Of a DNA stretch of 64,000 nt, positions 20,377 through 33,200 are shown in pieces. Under the pieces are notes generated by a model, which had not been told where the DNA came from, did not search any database, and saw only the letters and a program-made list of their open reading frames with translations. The number at the start of each line of letters is the position of its first letter. Positions within the stretch are counted from its first letter, which is position 1. Origin of the DNA: Jaltomata sinuosa (Eukaryota; Streptophyta; Magnoliopsida; Solanales; Solanaceae); NCBI GenBank assembly GCA_003996215.1, contig QJPP01000050.1:1-64000 (forward strand), in the 5' to 3' direction. A program made the position numbers and the translations under genes.

Positions 20377-22631
20377 TGTAATGACCAGGTCCGTCGTTAT
20401 GGGTAGTCCAATCATGCCAAGTTTTAGAGTTAGAAAACTCCAGATTTGGGAGTTTGAAATTCTGGGCTAGGATATCCTCGGCCAATTTTGGAGCAAGGTA
20501 GAGTCTAGGGAAATCTGGGTAAGGATTGGTTTATGTGTCTTGTTTTGAGCTAGTTTTCCATGTAGCCAAGACATAGAGGAGTCCAGGGGACTTTTCAGAA
20601 TCGATTTAAGGTAAGTAGAACTCTCAGAATCACGTTTGACGTGAAGGGGTTGTTTTGAGTCATCGGGGAAAGAAAGTTTGTTGTAAAATAGCCAAAATTG
20701 GGAGATTTCCAGACATTCTAATTGTGATGAGTGCAATAGTCCGCCATAGCGACCTTCGCTATAGCGGTGGAAAATAACGCTATAGCGGTGGTCAAGGCAG
20801 TCAACACCCATTTAAGACCGCTATAGCGGAAGTCGTCCACTATAGTGGGACCACTATAGCAGAGTGGGGACTGCTATAGCAGAGTGGGGACCGCTATAGC
20901 GGGACGATGGGTTTTTAATGTAGAAATTTCCTCAAAATAGTTCAGTTTTCTACAATTCGTTTTGGGAGAAGGGCTAGGCGATTCCAGGCGTTTTTCTTCC
21001 TTTTTCTGTTGAAATTCTTCCCTAAGGTAAGGTTCTTGTTCCCCAATCTTTGTAATATGTTTCCTATGTGGTAGAATTGCTAGGAGGGAACTTGGGGAAG
21101 GTTGGAATAACCTAAGAATGGTAGAATTCGGGGAAGAAAGGGGATTCTAAGCATGTACGTTCTTGGGTGTTGATAAAAGTATGTTAAAATGATCATACAT
21201 TGATAAATTCTCTGTTTTTATTTGTAAAAATGATAGAACTAGGAGAATTAACGGTGGGAAAAGGTGGGATGATCATGGGTAGCCTGGAATTTGGAGATTT
21301 GGTATAATCTGGGTAATGTGCCGGCCTTGTGTGTTAATTGTATGTACTGTGTGTTATTTTTAGACCAAGAATGAGAGAGGAATCCGGAACACGAGAAAGC
21401 TCGGATCGAATAGAGCTTGGATCATTTCAAGGTAGGTGATGGCTTATGATTTCGTTGAATGTTGTATATTCTTATACTCATATCTAAGTGATTGTATGAA
21501 TTACATTACTTAGGGAAGTTGTGTAGGATGTCTAAGGTTCCTGGTTTATAGTCTGTGATTTGAACGGTATTTGCTTGTTGATTTACAAGTTGTGTGTTCA
21601 TGCATTTGACTGTGGATTATTGACATTCGGTTGGCTCGGGTACCACGCCTGGTACGGGTATAAGAAATGGTTGGCACAGGTACCACGCCTGGTACGGGTA
21701 TAACAAATGGTTGGCACGGGTACCATGCCTGGTACGGTTTACTTTTGTTGTATTATTGCATTTTTATTATTGTGTTGCATTGATTGATATTGGTTCTATG
21801 AGTGGACCGGGCTGCTTATTGAAATATGTTATTGGTTTGGTGGTCTTTGAGAGGCCAGGGAAATTTTGGCTAACTGTTGTGTTGGTCTTGGTTTAGGCCG
21901 GGTTATTCATTGACATTTGTGTTGGTCTTGGTTTAGGCCGGCTTGATTCAAGGTACATGTGTGTAGTCTAGAGGGGATCCCAGGGTGGGTCGGGGTAAGA
22001 CAGAAAGGTATAGTTAATGGTATATGGTTGTGGCTTAGAGTTAGGTGGTGGATTCATGTGGGAACATGCTAAGTAGAGACTGGTAGTCTAAGTGTGCATG
22101 TGGTTATTTATGCATGCTTTCCATACCTTATACTTGATATTATTGTACTATTATACACTGTTTATTTGAAAACTGTCTGATGATCCTACCAGCACACAGT
22201 GGTGGTGTACTGATACTGCACTTGCTTGTCTTTTGGTGAGTACAGGAAATCTTTCAGCGGCTGATACGCGACCTCACCTTTAGCACCGATGATTCCTGAC
22301 TTTCAAGGGTGAGCTGCTTGATTCGAGCTACCTTGGGTTATCTTTAGAGTTTCAGTCCATTGTTTTGGACTCAAAACTACTTAGTATTTTCTTTTGGGGT
22401 TGCATCCCCGTATTCTAGATATTGGTAGTGATGTTTGGTACAATGAATTTCAGTTCCTAGGTGAGATTTTCCACAGGTTAATGATTATGCTATAGTATTT
22501 GCTTATTTTGATTGTTAGTTTACTTTTTGATGCTGGTTTTAGGCTGTTAATCTATGCAAAGGGGTGAACTCTATTGGTTCACTCATTCGGGGGTTGGGTA
22601 GGTGCCACTCACGACGGGTTGGGTCGTGATA
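20377..22631 (+). repeat. Family A LTR 3
   Basis: The LTR runs 2255 bp from TGTAATGACCAGG to GGGTCGTGATA; the terminal CA has become TA. Palindrome cluster at 20741-20904 and 40-bp repeats at 21639-21735 are kept. It ends directly against the family C pol. Confidence 0.9.
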
Positions 22632-23996
22632 GGGCACCAAACCTATTTCTATTCCTACCTACTATATGGCTCCTGCTAAGTTGAGAGAGCTTAAGGAGAA
22701 GCTCCAGGACTTGTTAGCTAAGGGGTTCATTAGACTGAGTGTGTCGCCTTGGGGTTCTCCTGTCCTCTTTGTGAAGAAGAAGGATGAGTCGATGTGGATA
22801 TGTATTGACTATCGACAACTGAATAAGGTGACAGTGAAGAATAGGTATCCGATGCTGAGGATTGATGACTTGTTTATCAGCTCCAGGGTTCAATCGTGTT
22901 TTTAAAGATTGATTTGAGGTCCGGCTACCATCAGTTGAGGATTAGGGTGGAGGACATCCCTAAGACAGCATTCAGGACATGTTATGGCCACTATGAGGTC
23001 CTGGTGATGCCTTTTAGTTTGACTAATGCCCCCACAACCTTTATGGATTTGATGCATAGGGTGCTTAGCCCGGACTTGGATATGTTCGTGATAGTCTTCA
23101 TTGATGACATTCTGATATACTTGAGGAGTAGGGACGAGCATGAGCAGCATTTGAGGACTGTACTTCAAACTTTGAGACATCATCGGCTTTATGCCAAATT
23201 CTCAAAGTGTGAGTTTTGGCTTGAGTCAGTTGCATTCCTAGGACACGTGGTGTCTAAAGATGGGATTAGGGTTGATCCGTGTAAGATTTCTGCGGTTCAT
23301 GTTTGGCCTAGACCTACTACGACTACCAAGGTTCGCAACTTTGTTGGTTTAGCCGGGTACTACAGAAAGTTGGTGAGGGATTTTCTTCCATAGCAGTACC
23401 CTTGAATATGATGACTAGGAAGGATGTTCCATTCCAGTGGTTGAATCAGTGCGAGGATAGCTTTCAGAGACTTAAGGCCTTACTGACTTCAGCCCCAGTT
23501 TTGACTTTGTCGGTTGAGGGTCAGAGTTTCTCCGTGTATTATGATGCTTCTTCAGGGGTCGGTCTTGGTTGTGTGTTGATGCAACAGGGTCGAGTGATAG
23601 CATATGCATCGAGGCAGCTGAAGGTTCATGAGCGCAACTACCCCACTCATGACTTAGAGTTGGCGGTGGTAGTCTTCACGCTCAAGATCTGGAGGCACTA
23701 CTTATATGGAGTTCAATGTGAGATATTCACCGATCACCATAGTCTTCAGTACATTACGAGTCAGCGGGAGTTGAACTCGAGGTAGAGGAGATGGATTGAG
23801 CTACTGAAGGACTACGATTTCACTATTCTATACCATCCGAGCAAGGCAAATGTGGTAGCATATGCCTTGAGTCGGAAGGCGGTGAGTATGGGCAGCCTAG
23901 CTTCACTTTTAATTTCTGAGCGACCATTGGCCTTGGACATCTGGTCCTTGGCTAACCAATTGGTTAGGCTTGACATGTCAGATCCTAGAAGAGTTC
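22632..23996 (+). pseudogene. Family C gypsy pol fragment: reverse transcriptase and RNase H
   Basis: A second Tekay-like pol, clearly different from family A. It starts mid-gene at KPISIPTYYMAPAKLRELKE and includes CIDYRQLNKVTVKN, a frameshift near 22890, SGYHQLRIRVEDIPKTAF, an intact FIDDILIY box near 23098, RNase H (YYDASSGVGLGCVLMQQ) and ALSRKAVSMGS. Stops lie at 23391-23393 and 23783-23785. It ends abruptly in the RNase H to integrase connector near 23996, where LTR-like sequence begins. Protease, gag and integrase are absent. The left border is the family A insertion, the right one a rearrangement. Confidence 0.88.
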
Positions 23997-24000
23997 TTTC

Positions 24001-24955
24001 GCAATCATGCCAGAGCCAGTGCGATCGCGCCTACAGCCAGCCAACACGATGGCGCCCTTCAGGCGCGATGGTGCCTGGCTTCCTTGAGCGCGATGGCACT
24101 GGTTTAGGGCGATAGCGCTGACCAGCGACCATCAGCTATATATTTCTTGTTAGTTCGATTTTCCAGCCATTTCTCTCAACCTTTCTCACTATAAAACTCA
24201 TATACTCTCCACCAAATTGCTCTATATCAGTCCTCGCCTTGGAAAAATCATTTGTTCTTCGATAATTCGTGATCCTTCGATTCATGGTAAGTCTTCTTCC
24301 CCAACTTGCTTTCTCTTGTTCTTTTCTAAAACCTCCATTGTTGCTCATTTCCAAAAGATTGGAAATTGTTGTAGAGTTGCCTTCTTGCTCTTTCATGTTT
24401 GTGGGTTCGAGGAATTCATCATCTTGGCATAATTCTCTCAATTTGATAGGTGATTCTTGCTTCTTTCCGGTTTTTAATTCCGTATTTTCCATAATTGGGT
24501 TCTTGGCTAGTAGCGGCTGTTTTAGCTCGAATCTGTTGCCAAATTTCTTTAATTTTCCAGGCATGTACTCCTATGGTCTCGGTGATCATATTGTGTATTT
24601 TTGTTCTCAGTTTCAGGTTGCGGGGCCCACGGGCCCGCCAGTGACCCGAATTTTAGCCCGTCTACTATTATAGCAATATAGGTATCGTTAGACTCGTCTT
24701 GATTTATTACTCATGTTTTTGATAGTTTGATTATCATTAGGGATTACTCGGAACAATTTGGGCTTTGATTTCTTTTTCCCAGCAGCTTGTCATCGGACAA
24801 CAGGTAGGTTACGGTCTAAACTCCCTAGACTTAGCATATATATGATAAAATTGTACTAGCTGGCATCTTTGGGTTGGGTTATTAGGTTGGTACTACAGAC
24901 CTTGACCGCTTTTCATGCTTGCCTCATTTCTTTCCTCCGTTGTGTGTAGTATTCT
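24001..24955 (+). repeat. Family D LTR piece, forward
   Basis: This aligns with 50540-51440 of the solo LTR: both contain a GC-rich GCGATNGCGCC-type cluster, a TATATATT box (24137-24144), CCCCAACTTGCTT, GGTCTCGGTGATCATATTGTG and TAGACTTAGCATATAT. It lacks the LTR start, which lies inverted to its right. Small ORFs in this stretch have no recognisable product and are not called. Confidence 0.85.
24137..24144 (+). promoter_or_regulatory. Putative TATA box of family D LTR piece
   Basis: TATATATT follows a GC-rich palindrome cluster (24010-24130), the same arrangement as 50624-50630 in the solo LTR. Confidence 0.5.
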
Positions 24956-24959
24956 CCGT

Positions 24960-24973
24960 AGATAATATTATCT
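24960..24973. repeat. 14-bp palindrome at the inversion junction
   Basis: AGATAATATTATCT is a perfect palindrome. It lies in the roughly 20-bp stretch matching neither the forward nor the inverted family D LTR piece. Confidence 0.8.
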
Positions 24974-24975
24974 GT

Positions 24976-25629
24976 AACTTTTTAAAACTCCACGGGGCAA
25001 TCCGGGTACAATCAAAAATCGATATTTAAAAACCAATAATGCTAATAGAGTGAAAACGATGTTCCGAACTCAAAGGAATCGATGAAACTTCCATATGAGG
25101 TCGTTTCAGAGAAATGTTGACCAAAGTCAACACTAACTAATAAGAACTCAAAGGCTCGAAATAAGCCTGACTCACCCAGAACCCGAACCAACCACCTACC
25201 TAACCCAAACTCAACATTCTGAAGCTGATGGAATTGTTGGATTTCAAATCTGACACTCCGATCATCGAAAGCTGACCAAAGTTACACTTCCAACTCTAAA
25301 TGGCCTAAAAATAGAAGGAAGCGACACAAAACCCACACCGGAAGTTTTCAGGCCTCGACTAAAGGTCCATCTAGACCAAACCCAGCGCTCCATAGCTAAC
25401 AGAGCTGTCAGAATTCAATTCCGAGTACGTTAGCTAAGAATGTTGACCAAAGTCAATGATATCCTAAGTTAAGGCTCTAAAATAGGCAAACGGCCAAAAT
25501 AACCAAATGAACGACCAGGGCACCGAACTACCTGTTCCAGCAAGCCATAAATGTCTTGGGGCCGCTACAAAAAAGCTCTAACAGTACAATAAGTGCGTAA
25601 ACACGAAGATGACCAGAAAGGTCATCACA
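24976..25629 (-). repeat. Family D LTR 5' end, inverted
   Basis: On the minus strand this begins TGTGATGACCTTTCTGGTCATC and aligns with 49875-50520, the first 650 bp of the solo LTR, down to GCCCCGTGGAGTTTT. Its outer edge (25629) touches the 50-bp direct repeat. Confidence 0.85.
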
Positions 25630-25679
25630 CAACTTGGCTTAACCACATTCAAAATTTTCTCCTTTATTATATATACTAG
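25630..25679 (+). repeat. 50-bp direct repeat, left copy
   Basis: These 50 bp are identical to 39700-39749, starting CAACTTGGCTTAACCACATT and ending TTATATATACTAG. Flanking bases differ on both sides (A and T here, G and A at the right copy). Confidence 0.93.
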
Positions 25680-26024
25680 TATATGTATCCGCGCGATGCG
25701 CATAAAATTTTGAAAATATTAATCATTTCTAGTTATGAATGATTCTAAGAACGTTCAATAATATTGCATTAACTAATTAAGTTTTGGAGATTTCTACATT
25801 TACAATTTTATGTCAACAATTATACTTGAAAAATTATTATCAATGAAATTAAAAGAAAGTTTGAACATAAGAAGCATAATAGAAAACTGACATTTTGCTT
25901 TTTAAAGTGTTTACTTAAGTTTCATTTTCTTATCTTCATAATAGAAGCAAAATTTCATTGCAATCTAAAACGAAATCTTGTCGAGCATGTTAAATCATAT
26001 TACCATTAAAAAAAGTTTAACTAT

Positions 26025-28586
26025 TGTAAGGCCTTGAGAAATTTCGAATACGAGTTTAACGCTTTAAACGCGCATAACTCTTAATCTATAAAGAGTTGCC
26101 GGGTGCATATTTAAAGAGAGGTGTAGTATATTTGTGGTTAGTGGGATCCATCTTGACTCTTCCTAATATATTAAACAAAGTGACCAAGTAAAGGAAATCA
26201 TATTTAGTGGGATATATATTTTTTATTTGTGGGGCCAGCCCTTTGTTAATTAAAAAAAAGAAAGAAAGGAATGAAAAGAGGAGAATGGGTAAAAGTGGTA
26301 TATATGTATAGTTGCTGGAAATAATCTACAGAACAACTATATTTTAATTTGGGGGGAAAAAAGAAAAAGAGAAAGGGCAAGAAATAGAAGAAAGGAAAGT
26401 AAAGGAAAAGTTGAGGGGAAACGTACAAATGATAGTACTAGTGCTCTAATTTCAATTTTCCTCTTCACCTTGAGAAAATAATTGAGAGAAAGGGTATTTG
26501 GTTTGGGAAAGGCACACGGTACTAGTACTGCTGCTTCAAATTTTTGCCTTTCTTCTTCTTTTCAAACTCCATTGAAGAGAAAACTGGAATAAGGAGAAAA
26601 TTATACCATCTTTTAAGGAGCTCAGAAATTAGGTAAAATTGGTGCCAACCTCAAGGATTCTTCAAGAGTTAAAGTTGGCGTTTAAGTTTCAAGAGGTAAG
26701 TTCTTTACCCCACTTTTGAATATGATTATGATTATGAATAAGTATTTGAGAATATTTGATTTTAATTTTTATTAGTTCTTAAAGTGGGTCTTGATTATTA
26801 GGGTTTCTAAAGGAGGGAAAAAGATGAATAAGATAGAATTTTTGGAAATTCCCACTAATTGGATGATTTATTATTGAATTTTATAAGTTGGAGAATAAGA
26901 ATTCATTCCAAACCATGATTAAGAAATTTGATTAACCTTGGATATAAGTGAAAAATATTGGATTGGATTGTTAGGTGAACTTACGGGTTATTGATGAATA
27001 TATATACGTTTTGTGTATGTAGTTGATTAGGTTGGTTGCGTAAAGGCTATACCTAGGTGTGTTGAGTTATTGAAGTCTCGCGGTACTACTATTAGCTTGG
27101 GAAGCATATAAGGTATGTAAAGCTAAAACTTTCTTCGCTGTAGGGCACCACCCTACGTCACATGTCCCCCCTATAAAGGTCAAATAGCCCATGGGAAAAA
27201 TGAAAACAAAGTTTTAGTTGCTTTATGTATCATTTCCTTATTTTATTATTAAAGCTTATATGTACTCTTATTACTTCCTTCGCGTCAAATTTCTTAATAT
27301 TTCTCTTGATCATAAGTGTATTTACTTGAAATCCTTAGAATTCACCTGACATGGTCTTATATATATGTCACATATTATAAATGAAATAAATGGCCATAGC
27401 ATAATTACATTAGCATATGTGACAACCTATTTGATATAGCGATAAGTTAAGCAAGGACTAGCGACTGGATAGTGATTTTATATTCGTAAACTTAAGTATT
27501 ATATATAGAGATTTTTCTTAATATTTTGACAATCTTTCCCATAGATTACATGCCATAGGCCTGTTAAGGCGTTACTTGATAAAAGATTATGACGGGAGGG
27601 TATTCATAGGTTTTACTTGACACACCTGCACGGCGCTGTTCTATGCACATGATTGAGACCAGACCCTTATAGTGAGCCCGAACATTGTGGCATACCCGCC
27701 CTTGTGGCACTATTTGTATTTAGAGTCAGCTGAAACATCATGCACTAGTTTCCCCTGAATCGAGCCAATACATGACATATGTGGCCTATGGGCAGACCCT
27801 TATAGTAAGCCCTCAAAGGGCGTACCTCGTATCAGACCGCGATCATAGTTATGTGTATAAAATCATAGCAATAAGTACTTGAGCAACATATGCTTTATAC
27901 GTGACTTGGATCGCCTTTGGTAGGCCATCACATGATCATTTGCATTAGATATAATGTAAGTACATCACATAGGCAAGCTATAGGGGCTATATTATAATGA
28001 ACGCTTCTTTGAACGTTATATGGAGAACTAATAAGGTTGGTGCATAGTTACAGTTTCATATCGTACATCTATTACTTGTATGCTCATAATTCTTTCGTTT
28101 TGACATTTGATTCATATGAGCTTCCATATTTTTATACTTGTTATTCTGTCTTCTTTACATACCAGTACATGTCGTATATGTACTAATGTCCCTACATTCG
28201 GGGCACTGTATTTTCTTATAAATACAGGGTCAGGTTCACAGGGGAGCATACATCAGCGTTAGGTTCTTTGCTACCTTTAGCTAATATTTTGGTGAGCTTC
28301 ATCTCCATCTGGATCTAGTATGTGTATAGATCTCTAGTTGGGTATGTCGGGGCCTGTCCTGACTAGTTATTAATAGCATAGCATTTTGTACTCGTTAGAG
28401 ACTTTCTAGATATTATCTAGTGTCACATTGTATAGTTTTTGTTCAAATGACTCTATGGTATATATATATGCATCGCATGTTAGTTTTCCACTCGTTGTTG
28501 GCTCATAACTTTGTATATGTCATAGATTACTCGTAAGGCAGGTGGTCATACAGTTCTTGTCCGCCCCTCTAATTTGGGGCGTGACA
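26025..28586 (+). repeat. 5' LTR of element G
   Basis: 2562 bp from TGTAAGGCCTTGAG to TTGGGGCGTGACA. Compared with the 3' LTR it lacks about 268 bp after position 26090. Contains no gene; Phe-rich minus-strand ORFs here and in the 3' LTR come from shared purine-rich DNA. Confidence 0.9.
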
Positions 28587-28590
28587 AACT

Positions 28591-28602
28591 TGATATCAGA
28601 GC
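28591..28602 (+). other. Primer binding site, element G
   Basis: TGATATCAGAGC four bases after the 5' LTR differs by one base from the tRNA-Met type TGGTATCAGAGC. Confidence 0.8.
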
Positions 28603-28804
28603 ATAGGTTTAATTATCACAGGGAGTCTAGGAAGCCGTGTCTAGTAGGACCTTACTTATCAATGTGTTGCACACCATATTTATAATTAAGGGACTGCATG
28701 GGCATTTAGGAATTTGATCTTCATTTGTAATCTAGATCGTGCGATAGAGCTGAGTCGTAGAAAGTTACTTCTGACTCATATTCTGCTTATTTGTGATACA
28801 GATC

Positions 28805-30200
28805 ATGTCTGCTACAGGTAAGGATAAAGTAGCCCAATGGGTCACTATACACACAACTCAGGAGGCAACCACTGTAAGGCAGTCTCCAGTATTAGGGGAT
28901 CAGACTAGGGCTTAAGAGAGCTTGATGAGTCCTATGCCTCCAGGTTATCAAGTGCCCAGAACATAAGGACCTGCAAGGGTTCACGCACCTCCAAGGGTTC
29001 TAACAGTGGTTCCTATACTACCACCAGGTACCTTAGAGAAGGATCTTAGAGGAGCAATATAGGTTTTCACACAGTTGGTAGCTGCTCAGGCTCAGAGATA
29101 GAATGTTGAGGTCCCTGTTGCTGCTCAAGGAGAGGTGGCCGGATCTAGGATTCGAGATTTCCTCCGTATGAGTCCTCATGTGTTCACAGGCTTTAGCATT
29201 GCAGAGGACTCTCAGCAATTCATTGATGAGACTCATAGGATTTGTAAAGTGATGCGGGTATCGGAGACAGATTCCATTGAATTGGCCTCTTATCTGTTAA
29301 AAGATGTTGTTGTTGCTTGGTATGAGATGTGGGAAGCTTCGAGGGGTGAGAATGCTCCCTCAGCGGTTTGAAAGGACTTTTTGAGGGCCTTCATGGATCA
29401 TTTCTTGCCATTTGATCTCCGATAAGAAAAGGTGGATGAGTTTCTGCATTTAGAGCAGCGTTCTCAGTATTAGAGAGTATAGTTTACGATTACGCAGTTG
29501 TCTTGATTTGCTCCAGAGTATGTTAGTACTCAGGCATCAAGGATTCATAAATTTATGTGTGGCCTTGCGGATCGCTTGAGGGACAACGTTTCTGATGTTG
29601 CTCTGAATAAGGATTTGGATATAGAAAGGATCATGGAATATGCTCAGCAGTTAGATGAGGATCAGCGTAATCGTGAAATAGATGATGAGAGGGAACAAAG
29701 TAAGAGAGCCAGGATGGATGGTCAGTATCAGGGGAGCAGTGGAGCTTCCACCAGTAGAGGTCCACCTAGACAGACTCAGTCGGGGGCATTCTCCACAGCT
29801 AGTGCTCCAGCTCAATTTTCGAGATAAAGACATGAGCAGGGTCAGACTTCTAGTGCACCAGGCTGACAGCCTCAGAGGGATACTAGTCAAGGATTACCAC
29901 CTCGACCTACATACAGACAGTGTGGTCAGGAATATGGATGGGAGTGTCGGCGTGGTTCAAATGCCTGTTATTAGTGTGCTATAGAAGGTCACATGGTACG
30001 AGATTGTCCGTGGCTCAGAGATTAAGCCAGAGGTGATAGATCATAGCCTACAGGGTTTGCATCAGCCTCATCATCATCAGCACCTTATTCTTCTCGCGGT
30101 CCTCAGGCACCAACAGGTAGAGGATATGGTAGAGGCAGATGGACTAGTTCAAGTGCCGGTCCAAATTGTGTGTAAGGACTAGTCGGTCGGCAAGATTCAG
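28805..30200 (+). pseudogene. Gag remnant of element G
   Basis: The likely start is ATG 28805 (MSATGKDKVAQ), 200 bp after the primer site. The gag core is readable at 29135-29371 (DFLRMSPHVFTGFSIAEDSQQF) and 29555-29827, followed by a Ser/Gln/Arg-rich stretch. Near 29965-30010 the zinc knuckle would read C-Y-stop-C...GHMVRDC, so a TAG replaces a residue inside the finger. Other stops lie near 28914, 29060, 29369, 29424, 29472 and 29825. The frame cannot yield a nucleocapsid. Confidence 0.85.
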
Positions 30201-33200
30201 AGGCATCCCACGATGTGGTCACAGGTACTCTATCCATCTTCTCATATGATGTATATGCCTTGATAGACCCAGGAGCTACCCTATCATATGTTACTCCATT
30301 TATTGCTAAAAAGTTCAGAATAGAGCCAGAATTGTTACATGAACCATTTGCAGTGTCGACTCCAGTAGGAGAGTCTATCATAGCTAGGCAGATATATTAT
30401 AATTATGTAGTAAGCATATGTGGCCATGATACATTGGCTAATCTAATTGAACTTGAAATGGTCGACTTTGATGTCATCATGGGTATGGATTGGCTATCCT
30501 CCTGCTATGCTACAGTTGATTATCGAGCTAAGATTGCCCGATTTTATTTCCCAGGAGAGCCTATCTTGGAGTGGAAGGGTAATACTATGCTGCCTAGAGG
30601 GAGGTTTAATTCCTATCTTAAGGCACTAAAGCTCATTGCAAAGGGGTGTTTATGTCACCTTGTCCAAGTAAGAAACCTTGAAGCTGAGAAGCAGGTGCCA
30701 ACTCTTCAGTCAGTACCAGTGGTGAATGAGTATCCAGATGTGTTTCCTAATGAACTTCTTGGATTACCTCCCATTAGAGAAATTGCCTTTGGTATTGATG
30801 TAGATCTCGGTACTCAACCGATATCAATTCCACCTTATAGAATGGCGCCTGCAGAATTAAAAGAGCTAAAGGAGCAGTTGAAAGACTTGCTTGACAAAGG
30901 CTTCATCCAACCCAGTATATCATCTTGGGGTGCACCGGTGCTATTTGTATTTAAGAAAGATGGCACATTGAGAATGTGTATAGACTACAGGCAGCTAAAT
31001 AAAGTGATAATAAAGAATAAGTATCCTCTTCCCTGAATAGATGATTTATTTGATCAGCTGCAAGGAGCTAAATGCTTTTCAAAGATTGATTTGAGGTCCG
31101 GCTATCACCAACTGAGGATACGTAAAGTAGACATTCCCAAAATAGCTTTCTGGATAAGATATGGGCAGTTCTAGTTCCTTGTTTTATCATTTGGACTAAC
31201 GAATACCCTAGCATCCTTCATGGATATGATGAATAGGGTCTTCAAACCCTTCCTTGATATGTACGTGATTGTATTTATAGATGAAATCTTGGTATATTCA
31301 CGTGATGAAGTAGAGCATGCAAATCATTTGAGATCAGTGCTACAGACACTCAGAGAACACTAGTTATATGCTAAGTTTTCTAAGTGCGAGTTCTGGTTAA
31401 GCTCAGTAGCCTTTCTTGGACATGTGGTATCTGGAGAAGGAATTAGAGTGGACTTTCAAAAGATAGAGGTTGTGAAGAATTGGCCTCGACCAACCACTCC
31501 CACAGAGGTACGTAGTTTCTTGGGATTAGCCGGTTACTACAGAAGATTTATGGAAGGATTTTCCTCTATTTCTACTCCATTGACTAAACTGACCCAAAAA
31601 GCAGCTAAGTTCCAGTGGACAGATGCTTGTGAAAGGAGCTTCCTGGAGCTGAAGGATAGATTGACTACAACGCCAGTATTGGCCTTACCAAAAGGCACAT
31701 AATGATATGTTGTATATTGCAATACTTCTAGTGTTGGCCTAGGTTGTGTCCTGATGTAGCATGGAAAAGTTATAGCATATGCCTCCCGACAGTTGAAGAA
31801 GCATGAACAAAATTACCCCACTCATGATTTGGAGCTTGCAGCAGTTGTGTTTGCGCTTAAAATATCGCACCACTATATGTACAGGGTGCATGTTGATGTC
31901 TTTACCGACCATAAGAGCCTTCAATATCTATTCAAGCAGAAAGAGTTGAATCTAAGGCAGAGGAGGTGGCTAGAGCTGTTGAAGGACTACGATGTCGACA
32001 TCCTTTACCACCCAGGTAAGGGAAATATTATAGCAGACACTCTCAGTCGACTATCTATGGGTAGCTTGGCACATTTGTCACATGTTCAGCATGAGGTAGC
32101 CAGAGATGTTCATAAATTAGCCAACCTAGGAGTTTGACTCATGGAATCTGAAGATGGTGGTGTTGTGGTATTGAATATAATAGAGTCGTCATTAGTGGCA
32201 TTAGTGAAAGAAAAGTAGTATGACGATCCCTAATTGCTTCAATACAAAAAAGGGATTCGACAACACCGGGTCACAATATTTGAACTAGCAGGCGATGGCA
32301 CTTTGAGATGTTCAGGTAGACTGTGTGTACCTGATCTAGATGTCCTGAGATAACAGATTATGGCTGAGGCACACTATTCTCGTTATTCAATCCATCCGGG
32401 CTCTATGAAGATGTATCATGACCTTAAATAGGTCTACTGGTGGAATGATATGAAGAAATACATAGCAGAATATATAGCACGACGCTCCAATTGCCAGCAA
32501 GTGAAGGCAGAGCATCAAAGGCCTGGCGGCCTAGCTCAGACCATAAGTATTCCAGTATGGAAATGGGAGGCTATTAACATGGATTTTGTCACAGGTTTGC
32601 CCTCTTCTTTTTGAAGACATAGTCCATTTGGGTAACAGTTGATTGGCTGAAAAAATTAGCCCATTTCTTGCCTGTTAAGTCCACCAGCACAGCTGAAGAT
32701 TATGCTAATATGTACATAAGGGAGATTGTTTGCCTACATGGGACCTAGTGTCCATTATTTTAGATAGAGGTACCCAATTTATAGCTCATTCTTGGAGATC
32801 GTTCCAAAGAGGCTTAGGCACACAAGTGAATCTTAGCACTGCTTTTCATCCACAGACCGGCGGTCAAGACGAGTGCACTATTCAGACGCTTGAGAATATG
32901 CTGAGAGCATATGTTCTAGACTTTAAGGGTAACTGGGATGATCATTTTCCCCTAATATAGTTTGCCTATAATAACAACTATCACTCCAGCATTGGCATGG
33001 CTCTATTTGAAGCTCGGTATAAAAGGCGATACAGGTCGCCTATCGGTTGGTTTGAAGTAGGTGAGACATAAATATTAGGACCAGATCTAGTCCATCAAGT
33101 CATTGAGAAGGTCAAGTTGATACAAGAGCGATTGAAGACTGCACAGAGTTGACAAAAGTCGTATACAGATGTATGGTGTAGGGATTTGAAGTTTCAAATT

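Larger units (their letters stand above)
8260..22631 (+). mobile_element. Compound Tekay-type Ty3/gypsy element (family A): LTR-int-LTR-int-LTR
   Basis: Three LTR copies (8260-8760 partial, 13933-16166, 20377-22631) flank two internal regions (8761-13932 and 16167-20376) in one orientation, sharing the middle LTR. Both internals encode gag, protease, reverse transcriptase, RNase H, integrase and a chromodomain-like C-terminus, in the order of Tekay/Del chromoviruses. Neither is coding-competent. The right end abuts a different gypsy pol; GGGCA at 22632-22636 is the candidate target duplication, but the left flank is outside the window. Confidence 0.9.

Noticed and set aside
24136..24673. 142- and 134-codon ORFs on opposite strands in the LTR piece
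   Set aside because: They lie in LTR sequence also present in the solo LTR, where the frames are not kept.
26246..26428. Phe-rich minus-strand ORF resembling a membrane peptide, repeated at 34573-34779
   Set aside because: It is the complement of a purine-rich LTR stretch and occurs twice only because LTRs are duplicated.
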